Source: Sisyra terminalis (taxonomy: Eukaryota > Arthropoda > Insecta > Neuroptera > Sisyridae). From it: a DNA stretch of 64,000 nucleotides. The notes below the pieces were generated by a model. The model was given only the letters and a program-made list of their open reading frames with translations. It was not told the DNA's origin and ran no database searches. Within the stretch, counting starts at the first letter, position 1. Every line of letters starts with the position of its first letter. The stretch covers positions 22,421,001 to 22,485,000 of the forward strand of contig OY292275.1 in NCBI GenBank assembly GCA_958496175.1, in the 5' to 3' direction. Both the position numbers and the translations under genes were made by a program. Shown piece after piece: positions 1 through 11,443 of the stretch.

Positions 1-3000
1 ATCCCTCCTGCTACTACAACTAGCTCTGGATTTTCCTTCAGTGGATTTAACTTTGGAACTCCAACAACTACAACATCCAGTGTGTCGAATATCGATACTA
101 AACCAACTGGATTTACTTTTGGAAATTCTCAATCATCAACACCTACAAATATATTGAATTTAACAGATTTAAAAAAATCTGGTTCTGGTTTTCAATTTAA
201 CAAACTTATGCCAACAATACCGTCATCAAACACTACTTCTCTAAATGAACCTGGTAAATTTGAGTTATCTCCACGTACTCCAAAACAATCGGGTGGAGGT
301 GACGAATCTGATGATGAGCATACTCTTGAAGATGAAGGTGAACATATCTATTTCACACCTGTTGTTCCATTGCCAGATAAAATTGAAGTTAAAACTGGTG
401 AAGAAGGCGAGGAAGTTTTATACACTCATCGAGCCAAATTGTTACGATTTGTTTCAAGTGAGTGGAAGGAACGTGGTATTGGAGATGTGAAAATACTACG
501 AAACCCTTCTTCTGGAAAATTACGTGTTGTAATGCGTAGAGAACAGGTTCTGAAAATTTGTCTTAATCACGCTCTAACAGATGCAGTAGAATATATTCTA
601 AAAGATGAAAAGTCTTGGTTGTTTGGAGCTCATGATTTTTCTGAAGGTGAAATTGTTTATCAACAGTTTTGTATTCGATTTAAAAATTCTGAAATTGCTC
701 AACAATTTAAAAAAGCAATCGATGATGCTCGAGCGATTCGCAGTGCAGGTGGTGATCAAATATCATTATCAACACAAAAAGATAAAGTTGATGAATCTGA
801 TGTTGTTTTTGTCAGTGAACAACATGCAAGTAAAGAGGAACAAGAACGAGCCAAAGCTCTTATGTTGCCAATTGATTTCTATCTTTACCATAAAAAACCA
901 CCATGCGCTGGTTGCATTGGCTGTAATCCAGATGATTATGAGTTTGAAAACAAAACCAAACCAATTTCAACTCCTAAAACTGAAAACTTAACTAAAACAT
1001 TAGAGGCAACGAAGCCACAATTTAGTTTTTCAAACGCTTTTCAATCTTTGGGTTTTCCAACAACGCCTACGTCAACACGTCCATCAATATTTGGCGGATC
1101 AACGGATAATTTTTCGGCTACAATTACACCGTCACCATCATCATCATCATCATCTCTGTTTTCACCTCCTAAACTAACTCCCGATAAAACAAATGTTACA
1201 AATATATTCGGGGGTAAAACAACACTACAAACTAAGTCAGAAGTAGCTTCAATATTCGCAAAACCATCCGTAATTTCAGAGCCAACTACAATATTTGGAG
1301 GAAAACCAACATCCAACTCTCCGGCAACTTCTATTTTCGGAGCGAACCAAAGTACCATATCGACCAAAACTGATTCAGGAACTACTGAAAATAAATCAAT
1401 ATTTTCTTTGGCCAGTACCGGAGGTTCAATATTTTCACAAAATACAAGCCAAACTCCAGCTTTTGGTTCTTCGGTATTTGACAAAGCAAATTTTGAAAAA
1501 AATACAATGTCTACATTCAAAAGCACTCCTAATAGTGAATTATTTTCGGCCACACCAATATTTGGAGCTTCTACGTTAAGCCAATCCACTGAAACATCAA
1601 CAGACAAATCAAAACCACCAGAGTCTACAGGATTACTTTTTCAAAGTACTAGCGAAGATTTCTCCAGTTTATCAAAGAAGACATCCGATGCTTTTCTGTG
1701 GGGAACCAATAACCAAGAATCATTTAAATTTGAAAATGCAGGAGCGTTAGTTTTTGGTAATACAGCTAGCAAAAGTACACCGAAATCAGAAACTAAAAAG
1801 CAAGATGAAAGTGTTGAAGAAGGTGATGGTGATGACGAAGATGCAAGTGAACATGATCCTCATTACGAACCAATCGTTCCTTTACCTGATAAAATCGAGG
1901 TTAAAACAGGCGAAGAAGATGAAATCGTCAAATTCTGTCAGCGAGGAAAATTATATCGATTTGATTCAACCACAACCGAATGGAAAGAACGAGGTGTTGG
2001 TGATGTTAAAATTTTATTCCATCCTATAAAAAATACGTACCGTTTTCTTCTTCGGCGAGAACAAGTTCATAAACTTGTTCTTAATCAATTGATAAGTGAA
2101 TATATTCCGATCGAGCGATTGAATTCTTCAGATTGTGCTTTTTGTTGGGGTGGGAAAAACTATGCTGAAGATCCTCCAGCCATGGAAAAACTTGCTGTTC
2201 GATTTAAAACAGCAGAAATCGCCATGCAATTTTGGAATGCTGTAACGGAGGCACAAAATAATTTACGTGAAAGACGTATGAATCCTCTTGAAACAAGTGG
2301 TAGTGAACCAAGACAGGATGAAGATAAAGAAGATGATGGCGAATATGAAGATGACTGTGATTACGTAGGCGACGAATATGACGAAGATCAATCAATAACA
2401 TGCGAAAGACACTGTGAACTTAGTACTTTGGAAAATGGAGTTTACAAATCACTAGGAAGTGGAGAAATTCAAGTTTGCTTTGATTCTCAAATGTATTGTA
2501 TGAGGATAAAAATGATAAATGAAAACGGAGACGTCATCGCTAATAATATTATAGAAAACAACACAATTATGACGGTAAATATTTTTTTCTATAATTTGTA
2601 TATTAGTTGCTTTTTATATGTTCCAAATGATCTCAATTTATCATAATTGGTGATCTATTAATTAAAGCAGTTCTTAGTATCAAAGTATTCCTAATAAAGA
2701 ACCAGATAAAAACGAGGGTTGATTATCATCAAAGGACGAAAGAGGTTTCGAAAAATTTAAAAAAGTCGTAAATGCGACAACTTTGGTGAACTTGTTCATT
2801 TGCATGTTTATTAATCATAAAAATGCCAAAAGTTTTAGTTGATTAGTTTGTAAGGCTATAAGGGATTAAAGAAGTACAAAAAGCAATCATTATCTAAAAA
2901 TTTGTAACTACTGAAATTCGATGAAAATGTCTATTTTTTTAAATAGAAACGTTTAAAAATCAAAATGAGATGTTATGATCAAACAATCTGGATGTTGGAT

Positions 3001-4210
3001 TTTGTTAGAACCTCTGGGTGGTCTCATGATTATTTACCCCCTTAAAACCTATCCAGCAGAAAAATTTAACATTTTTATTGAATTTCAAAAGTACGGTCCA
3101 ATTTTTATTTTTAAAGATTAAATTTTGAGTTTTTTTAATCCTTTATAGGTCAAACCTATCTGCCGAAACATTCGGTATTTTATTTACGATAAATAAATCT
3201 ACAAAGGAACAAGTTAAGTTATTTTTAGATTACTTTATATTCTCTTCTATTTTCCAAAACTCCCACCTTTTGGTAATCAGCTTCCATTTTTGTCTAAGAT
3301 TTTACTAGGAATATTTTGATTGCTTGGATTATATTCCATGGTTTGGATGTTCATTTAACCAAAACGAGGAAAACTTTCAGTGACTTAAATAAAAAAAATC
3401 ATCTCATAATTCCGATACTAACCGTTTATGTGAGGGGAAAAAGTTCATTATAATTAAATAATATTCTCAAATACCGAGTCCAAAATGGTTCTATATTTTA
3501 GAATTGATAAATTAATTAATAATAATTATATATGTCCTACGACTCCTAATCTTTGGCTATCATCATCAGGTAATCCTTATTATATAAAAATAATTACCTG
3601 ATGATGACATCCAAAGACTGTTGAAAAGCGTCATATTCAATAAAAAATTGAGTAATAGGACATAAATATTTTTTTATTAATTTATAAATTGTAACTCGGA
3701 AATAATAAATACACTATTTATCATTGTTAAACTTTAAAATTTATGACGTTTTACATGTTGAATTATAAATAGTAAAGTTCTCTTTTTGTCATTAAAATAT
3801 TTTAGTTTTTATATCATTACTTATATAGGTAAACGGTTTGAATTTTCCTCGCAAGAAGAGTTGTACTTTTTTTGGAAAATTACAGTTGCTTTTTTTTGAT
3901 ATATCAGCTCTCAAAATGCCTATAGATTTTATATATCATTCTATTTTTTTTTTATATTTCAAACCGGATTTGTGATAGTTGTGTAACAAAATTTGCAGCT
4001 GTAGAATTCATTAGTAATTTCGTTTATTTTTAATTACAGAAAGAAAATTTAATTTGCGAATGGACTGCTGCAGATGAAAGCCTGGAAAATAAGCCAGTTC
4101 GAACATTGCGTGCAACATTTGAAATTGAAGCGGACACCAATGATTTTTATCTGGCTTATCAAGAAGGTTTTCAATCGGCATTAGGAACAGTAGACGTTGA
4201 GGAAAAGTAG
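1..4210 (+). CDS. Nup358: Nup358/RanBP2 nucleoporin, 3' end (partial)
   Basis: This is the C-terminal part of the cytoplasmic-filament nucleoporin that binds Ran-GTP and helps cargo release at the nuclear pore. The frame is open from base 1, so the 5' part lies outside the window. Exons are 1-2574 and 4040-4210, joined in phase 0 across a 1.465-kb intron (GTAAAT donor, ATTACAG acceptor). FG-type repeats (SIFGG, PIFGAS, VFGN) lie at about 1-200 and 990-1780. Two good Ran-binding domains are visible at about 340-730 and 1860-2260, each with PLPDKIEVKTGEE and a WKERG.GDVKIL core. Between them are a SUMO-interaction-like DVVFVSE and a C-x2-C-x2-C cluster near 900-930. After an acidic stretch the tail (2430-2574 plus exon 2) looks like a third, degenerate Ran-binding fold. 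An AATAAA lies at 4325-4330. Identity is secure; orthologue naming follows the domain order. Confidence 0.93.
3501..3692. repeat. Foldback (MITE-like) element in Nup358 intron
   Basis: This is an imperfect palindrome of about 190 bp. The arms centre on TCATCATCAGGTAAT at about 3560-3575 and ATTACCTGATGATGA at about 3593-3607. Pairing continues outward through ATATGTCCTA / TAGGACATAA and AT-rich ends near 3505 and 3690. There is no coding capacity. It is probably a decayed MITE; no target duplication could be recognised. Confidence 0.6.
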
Positions 4211-4474
4211 TTTAAATCAATAATTATAAATATAAGTAAGAAAAACTTAAAAAAATGCGGTACATTTTTAATTATTTCTTTAATTTCGTCAAGAACTCTT
4301 ATTGAAGTATATATTTTGTGTTATAATAAAATATACTAGAAACAGAGCGATTTAATTAATAAGAGCCAATTATTGTTAATTTGTCTAAATAAGTTTAAAA
4401 AAATAGGAAATCAATTTTGAAGGCTGTGGTCACATAATGTAACTGTTTCTCGTATATTTTTTTTATTCTTAAGT

Positions 4475-7400
4475 TCATAACATTCGTTTATTGTCAGGAT
4501 CAAATGGACTTTTCATATGAACATTGAAATTATATTTTTTGCCCATTAATTCCAATTGATATTTTCCTGATGTTATATAATCTTTTGTTACTTTTTCTCC
4601 TTTGTGATGTTTTATATAGCTGCAAATATTTTTTTAATTTAAACAAAATATGCGCAAATTGAGAAAATAAATTGATTACTCACCCTACTGCTATGTTGCT
4701 ATTTAAATCAAATGCATAATCTCCTCTTCGAATAAAACCAACTAAGATTCCATCACGCCAAATTGTTTCCAAGCCCCAAACTGGTTCCGGTATTTTTTCT
4801 TGGCTTGTAAAATAAACAATGCGTTTATCAATTCCTTGTTTTCTTTGATGGTCAATGGCAGATTTTCCTAAATAATCTGCTCCAGATTTACGACACGTGA
4901 AGCCTAAATTCGCCTCTAAAGGAGTATCGTTGCTTCGAAGATCTACATGCCATAAGTGGTATCCTGAAAATTAAAACTTATTATTTACGAATGTATATTG
5001 TAGTGGTTGCTTACCTTTTTCACAACTCAAAGAATACAAAGCCCGAAATCCTGCCAATTTCATATTATAAGTTACTGAAATATCTTTTAATTTTTTATAA
5101 ATGAATTGGCACGATTTTGCTGGAATATGGAGTTCATATCCAAGTTCACCAACAAAACTTACTCGCATCACTAAAACTTTATGTCCACCAATATCAACTT
5201 CTTTTGATGTGTACATTGGGAGATTTTCTTTAGAAATTTCGGAGGATTGAACCAAAGTTTCTAAAACCTTATTACTCTTTGGTCCTTGAATAGATAAAAT
5301 ACCAACTTTTTCTGATAAATCAACAAGGTTTATATTAAATTTTTTCTTTTGAGTATTTGATAAAATGTGTGTCCAAGTTTGATACGCTGAAGCACCACCG
5401 GCTACAATATAAAAGCCTTTTTCTTGAGGAGTAAAAAAAGCTGAATCCAAATGTGTTACTGTAACATCTGCTTCAACACCTCCACGTGTATTCAAAGCAC
5501 ACGTGTACGTTATTTTATTAAATTCTTTATTAGTATTAGCCGTAAATAACCAATTAGCAGCTTCTGATGCATCTGGTCCACTCAAATACATTTTACAATA
5601 ATAAGACAAATCAAATAAAGCGACGTTGTTTCGGCAAGCAATGGCTTCATCACGAACCTAAAAAATACAAAATGTAATAATTAAATAACGATTAAATGTT
5701 CCATATTGCTATCACAATAGAAAATGATTTTGGGTAAGAAAATGTACAATCTTCCTCCAATAAGTCGGCATATTTGCTTGAATTTTTTTTGTGATTATAT
5801 TGACCATAGTAGTCGTATGGTGCGACTGGAATAACAGATCCGTCTGATAAAAAGTATCCAGGACGTTCCCAACCTTGACGCGCCTCCATAAAAGCTCCAG
5901 CTGCAAGCATTTCCTAAAATTACAGCATTAAACATTTTACTCCTTGCTTTTAATACCAATCATATAAAATACTTGATGCAAAATTCCTTGACATAAATTA
6001 CGTCCACCTAATGATTCATCCAAAGGAAATACGGTGTTGTAATATTTGGCGTAGCATTCATGACTTTTTTCAATATTCCATTGACGATTTGCGATCATTT
6101 TTGGTGTGAATCGTCGAATATCAAACGATTGCATAGGAAGACTTGGTCTTCCATATAAAACCCATTCTGTAATTTGTTCTGCACATCCTCCGCCCAACAT
6201 CATTCCAGCTGAATTAAAAGCACAATTGTGAAATAGACCATTTAACCGTGGATCTTCTCCCATGATAGGTTTATGGTCAGGAGTAAAGCTTTCGGGACCA
6301 CAAATTGTAGTTTTTACTCCAACATTTTCCATCGTAGGGACCAAGTCAATTGCAGCTTTCATATGACACTCAAAACATGACCAGTCCAGTTCATAAAGCC
6401 CGAAATGAAAATCATCAGGAACATCGTCTAAAAGAATTGGATTACTTTCATAACCACCCAGTAGAATGGCATCTCCTTGGATTCGTAAATAAATGGAAGT
6501 GTCTTGATCTCGAACATTAGGAGCCCCACGCACCCCTTTCATGCTGTTTGTGACGACATAAGAGTGTTTCATAGGGACTATTGGAAGATCCAAATCAACA
6601 CCTCGAACTAAATCTCGTGACCAAACTCCAGCACAATTGATAATACATTTTGTATTGATATCCCCATGAGGAGTCGTAACTCCAACAACTGATTTAATTC
6701 CATTTATTATTTCTGTTTTAATTCCGGTTACTGGAGAATTTTCAAATATCTAAAAATGTGTATAATTAATTACAGAATTTAAAAGAAAAACATATGCGAA
6801 ACAAAAGTTTAGAAGCATAATTACAATAGTCACAATTATCTCAAATATAATTTATGGACAATTTTTTTTTTTAATTAGTCTTAAAAAATTGCATAAAATA
6901 TTAAACTTCTTAAAATATATTTACATAGTATTTTTATATAATTAGAGTCCCTTTTATAAAAATAGTAGGTATTTTTCCTTTAACTTTTTAAAGGATCGTC
7001 TAAATTTGTGATTTTGAAAAACTCTTTTTCGTTAGAAAGTTCATGATTAGAGAATTTACAAAAAAAAATCTATGAAAATTGGTAAAAAGACCTTTAAATT
7101 TAAACAAGTTCTTTAGAAAAAAATATACATAAAATTACTTGAGATCCTTTGTCCATCGCTCCTTTTTTTAATGCATTACAAAGCATTGCAGGATCAACCA
7201 CTCCATCGCCTGGACAATACAACGCACTTTGGAATGTCTTAGGATCTAATAAAGAGAATATTTTTTGAGCTTCGTGTGAATCAATTACTTCACTCTCAAC
7301 ATTAAACGCTTTTCCTAGAGTTGATACACGTAGATAATCCTTTTCACGTTCCTGTAATTATTTTTTATTTAAATCATTAAAATTGTATAAATTGTTAACT

Positions 7401-7849
7401 ATAGTCTTTTTTCAACATTATTATGAGCGATGTAAAGTCCTCCATTATTAATATATCCTGGATCAATTCCCGTTTGCTGCTCAAGAGACCGTAAAATTTC
7501 GACAGTCCTGGTTAATAATGAAACATCTACATCACTGGGTTGTAAAAATCGTGTTAATCCAGCGGTATGCCATGTAGTTCCGCATGTAAGTCGATGACTT
7601 TCTAACAAAACTGCTGAAACACCTCGTAGTGCTAATTGGTACAGTGTATTACATCCAGCACTTCCTCCTCCTAAAAGAAATAACCATCCAAGAAATCACC
7701 AACAAAATATAACAATTCTCACCTATAATTACGATATCAGCATTTTTTGGAAGATTAATTTTATTTTTAATTTCATTTTTAGATGAAAAGAAACGATTAC
7801 AGAATCCACTTGATGTCCTGCAAGAAGTCTTTGTTATTTTTCGCCACAT
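4475..7849 (-). CDS. Sardh: Sarcosine dehydrogenase, mitochondrial
   Basis: This flavoprotein oxidises sarcosine to glycine in the mitochondrial matrix and passes one-carbon units to folate. There are eight exons: 7849-7723, 7670-7417, 7351-7139, 6749-5973, 5913-5716, 5657-5015, 4963-4684, 4619-4475. All phases fit, giving 878 residues against 918 in human. The N-terminus is a basic, hydroxylated presequence. The FAD dinucleotide fold reads IVIIGGGSAGC across the first splice. GTTWHTAGL carries the histidine that in this family is covalently bound to FAD. FNSAGMMLGGG and the C-terminal aminomethyltransferase-like (GcvT) folate domain, with SFVGELGYELHIP, follow. Length and exact colinearity with SARDH favour it over dimethylglycine dehydrogenase or PDPR. 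The gene is tail-to-tail with Nup358. An AATAAA on the minus strand lies only about 8 nt past the stop (4467-4462). The donors of exons 2 (GTTGAA) and 5 (GTGATA) are weak. Confidence 0.94.
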
Positions 7850-9840
7850 TTTCTTTTTACAAGTTAATTCAAAAATTGCTCAAGACAAAATAATTGTTTT
7901 GGTGTTCAATGTTTCAGGGTAAAGAATTGTTGATAAACTTGACCTGCTGATAAGCATAAGTTATCTTGAAAAAAACGGTCGCAATTTAAACTGGTCTTTC
8001 ACAATATTTTTTTTACATTTTTTGCCGAATTTCACCGAAAAATATCAACAAAATCAATACTAAAATCTTGCTCTATATTTTCTCTAATTTAGTTTAAATT
8101 TCATTTTAGATTTATTGATCTAAATATAAATAGACATATTCTTACCGTAATTATTGTAAACAAATATAATTATTATAAACAAAATACAAAATTGAAATAA
8201 TTTTAAACAAGAAAGTATAGCAAAAAAAACGTATATTTATGAATATATTTGCTGGTATGGAAAAAGTGTAATTTTCAATTAAAAAATGATACCCTGCAGA
8301 ATAAGAAATGAGGAGATTGGAGATGAATTCTTGAGATAATAGATAAAAGAAAAACTGAGAAATTAGGTAAGATATTATATTAGGATACGTTGTAAAAACA
8401 TAAATAAACCTAAAATAAGTGTTAGTATACCTCAATTTTTAAACGCAATTTTTAGAAAGGGGGTACCTATAACTTTAAAATGTCTAGAGAAATATACCCT
8501 GCGAAAAGGACCCTTTGAAACTATGTGTAGTTTTAACTTGAAACCCTTCAACCAATATAAATTTGAATGGTATCTCCGCTCGCTTTGGAGCAAAACTACA
8601 AACAGTAAGGAAAGTTTATTAATGTTACAATATAACATATAGAATTATAACAAATCAGTTAAAAAAGTTGCAAAATAACTTTTTTAATAGTCAGTGGCAA
8701 AAGCGCTTCTAAAGTCGTCAAAAATGGTGTCCTCTCTCTAAATATCAGCATTACGATAGAAAATTCTAAAAAAAAATAATTAATGGTGGAACCTTAAAAT
8801 ACTTTCAACAAGTAATGTTTGAATAATACAACGTGTATTTATTCAAATATAAATGTTATATTTTTGAAATAGTCAAAAATCATCATTATTTCTTATAACT
8901 TTATGAACGAAAAATATTAATTTCGACTCTTTTGAAAGATAATAACAAAAGCTCAGTTATTTGAAAGATATTTTGAAATGAAAGCTATTTTATGTTAATA
9001 TTTTATTCTACTTTCTATCCATCACATACCGACGAGAAATGCGAAAAAATTCGTTTAGTGAAAGTTTTCACCCTGTAAAATACTTCATTGTGCTTTGTCT
9101 GATACGCTGATTTTTTTCGATTAACATTTTATCAATAGTCTAAGAAAAAGCCTAAACACTTTAATGTACTTAAATTATACTTTTAATATTCGTGCCATGT
9201 GTTTACAAATAGAATTGTCGACATTATCTACTATAAATTATTATTATAGTTCATTTTGTTTACATTAAATTTATAAGAGTTAAAAGAATAAATTAGATGT
9301 AAGTTAAACGGAAGTATTGTTGACCTTTAATATATATAACTATCATATAATATGCAAAATATATAATCTATAGTATAGATTGTAGTCTACACATTATTAT
9401 GTAGTATAAATTATAAGCAAACCGTGCAATCATCTTTTTGTAAGACAAAATTTAATTAATTGTTTCCTGAAATTTCAAATAAAAGAGGTGGGAAATTAAT
9501 TTATATCAATGTTTAAACATGCAAAAAATATTAAGAATATTATCAAATAAAAAATAAGCTTTTTTAGATTAAGTACTAGTAAAATAAAATCCTATTAAAA
9601 GTTATATTCGTAATAATTAATGAATACACACGCTAGATTTGCTTTTTAAATTTTGTACCAAAAAATGACGCTCTCTGGTGTAAAATTGAAGAATTAATTT
9701 TACTAAAACTGGCCACCTATTTTCCTTTCCTGGCTGTCATCTTAATTTTTAGCGATAGATACTTTGACTTTGGCAAAATTTTATATAAATCAAACTAATT
9801 CTTTTAAATTTTACGATTTCCTCAAATAATATAATCCAAA
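7850..9840. other. Intergenic, no gene seen
   Basis: This AT-rich spacer separates Sardh from the ATP synthase g gene. The open frames at 8151-8638 are low-complexity and resemble no protein I know. It should contain the promoters of both divergent genes, but no clear TATA element stands out. Confidence 0.6.
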
Positions 9841-10422
9841 ATGGCAGCCATGGTTGGTAAATTGTCTAAATTAGCTGGAGGTAAGTAAAAATCTCTTTAC
9901 AAAATTATATATTCTGTCTTATAAGTTTGAATTATGTCTATTTTAAAGAATTAAAATGATTTAATACATTGTAATATTGTGTAAAATAATATCTTCGAAT
10001 GTTATTGACTAATGTAAAGAACGATTTTCATTTATAACGTGAAACAATGATTAACTAATTGTTATATAATAGGAAAACGATTAAGGTTATGTTATCAAAT
10101 CTCCGTAATAATTTTGGCTGTGAAATATTTGGCTATTTTTACATTTTCTTTTTTAATTTTAGTTATAATTGAAGAAAGTAAACCACGGTTGGCCACTTTC
10201 ATGAAATACGCTAAAGTTGAATTAGCTCCACCAACCCCTGGTGAAATTCCTCAAGCTATCGGTGATTTGAAGGCTCTTGTTAAAAAAGCGTCAAGTGGAG
10301 CTTACAGAAACACAACTGTTAAGGAAGCAGTTCTTAATACCTGCATTACAATTGAAGTTCTTTGCTGGTTCTACGTTGGAGAAGTAATCGGAAAACGCCA
10401 TTTAGTTGGATATAATGTTTAA
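9841..10422 (+). CDS. ATPsynG: Mitochondrial ATP synthase subunit g
   Basis: This small Fo subunit lies at the dimer interface of mitochondrial F1Fo-ATP synthase and stabilises dimers and cristae. Exons are 9841-9880 and 10163-10422 (GTAAGT donor, TTTTAG acceptor, phase 1), giving 99 residues against 103 in human. The family core is clear: SKPRLATFMKYAKVELAPPTPGEIP, then TVKEAVLN, and a C-terminal helix WFYVGEVIGKRHLVGYNV that is the single membrane segment. The start MAAMVGKLSKLAG is the first ATG after a stop-rich leader and gives the usual short, uncleaved N-terminus. A long open frame from 10114 reads through the intron and should not be taken as the start. An AATAAA follows at 10460-10465. 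Confidence 0.95.
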
Positions 10423-11443
10423 ATATAAAATATATTCTTCTTGTAATGTAGAAATTATTAATAAATTACGTTAAAACCTAGTACGTTTATTGAGAAAAAC
10501 AAAAATCGCATTTTCTATTTCATTACTTAATATGTTTTTTCTTTATGAATTATTTAAAACACATTCTATTGAAAAAAATATATTCCTTAGTCATGATATT
10601 TTAAAAAGAAAGTTGAAACTAATCCTACGTTAATTAAAACTACATAAAAAAATTAACAGATTCAATTAATAAAAAGTATATAATTTACCGTGGTGTTCGT
10701 GTCCTTGGCTATAAATAAAAGAAATAGTAATTTTACAGTATAGATGTTTGTCTTAGAAAAATGCGTAAGCATACAATTGGTATGGATGTTACAGTTACCA
10801 AAAATGCAAAGGAAAACAACCATTATAGAAACTAAACTTATTAAGAAATTAAGACAGGAGTTGGAAGAGACTTTAGAGATCAAAGAAATACTATTCAAAT
10901 TTGTAACGTTTTATCAGCTAATTGATGACTTCTTTAAATAAAATCTGCATGATTGTCATAAAATTTTAATAGTAGATGACATTAATGGGAAATTAACAAC
11001 ATTTATAGTATGAATGAATAAAAAAGTATCAAGAAAATATAAAACTTGAATTCTTTTAATGAAAGTAAAAAAAAATCATACAAAATTATTGATACATCGT
11101 ATCTGAGTAAAAAAAACAATAGTGAGTTTTATATTCATTCATACTTTCAATTTTGTCGTAAGTTTGATTACCCGGTAAACTCATTTCTAATGTCTAAAAA
11201 AATAAAATACAAAAATTTTTAATTCCCAATTTCAGGAGTAAAAAATAACTTTGGTAATGAAAACATAAATTTATTGAATAAGCAACGAAAACAATTTTTG
11301 TGTATACGTAATCTAACAAAATTTTATATTAGCGTTTTGTAAATGCAAAAAGATGTGGAAAATTACAATTATATTTAATTGTGGAACAGAGATGAACTAC
11401 AAAAATAATGAAACGATTAAATCCGTTAAGTTCACTGAATCGG
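10423..11443. other. Intergenic between convergent ATP synthase g and Tom70
   Basis: No recognisable gene is present. A 65-codon plus-strand frame (10744-10941) has a lysine/glutamate-rich helical stretch, but it overlaps an equally long minus-strand frame and matches nothing I know. A small inverted repeat spans 11004-11147. TTTATT at 11270-11275 reads AATAAA on the minus strand and may serve Tom70. Confidence 0.5.
11004..11147. repeat. Small inverted-repeat element
   Basis: AGTATGAATGAATAAA near 11006 is matched by its reverse complement near 11130-11147, giving ends of about 16-17 bp around a 144-bp AT-rich body. It may be a small MITE. Only one copy was noticed. Confidence 0.4.

Noticed and set aside
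1041..1607. 188-codon minus-strand frame inside Nup358
   Set aside because: It is the antisense of the FG-repeat exon; the plus-strand frame carries clear Ran-binding domains and FG repeats.
10114..10162. Upstream in-frame ATG region giving a longer ATP synthase g with a hydrophobic N-terminus
   Set aside because: It reads through the intron acceptor TTTTAG; the spliced form with exon 9841-9880 gives the normal family length.
10744..10941. 65-codon frame with a charged helix
   Set aside because: No recognisable family, an overlapping frame of equal size on the other strand, and no splice context.
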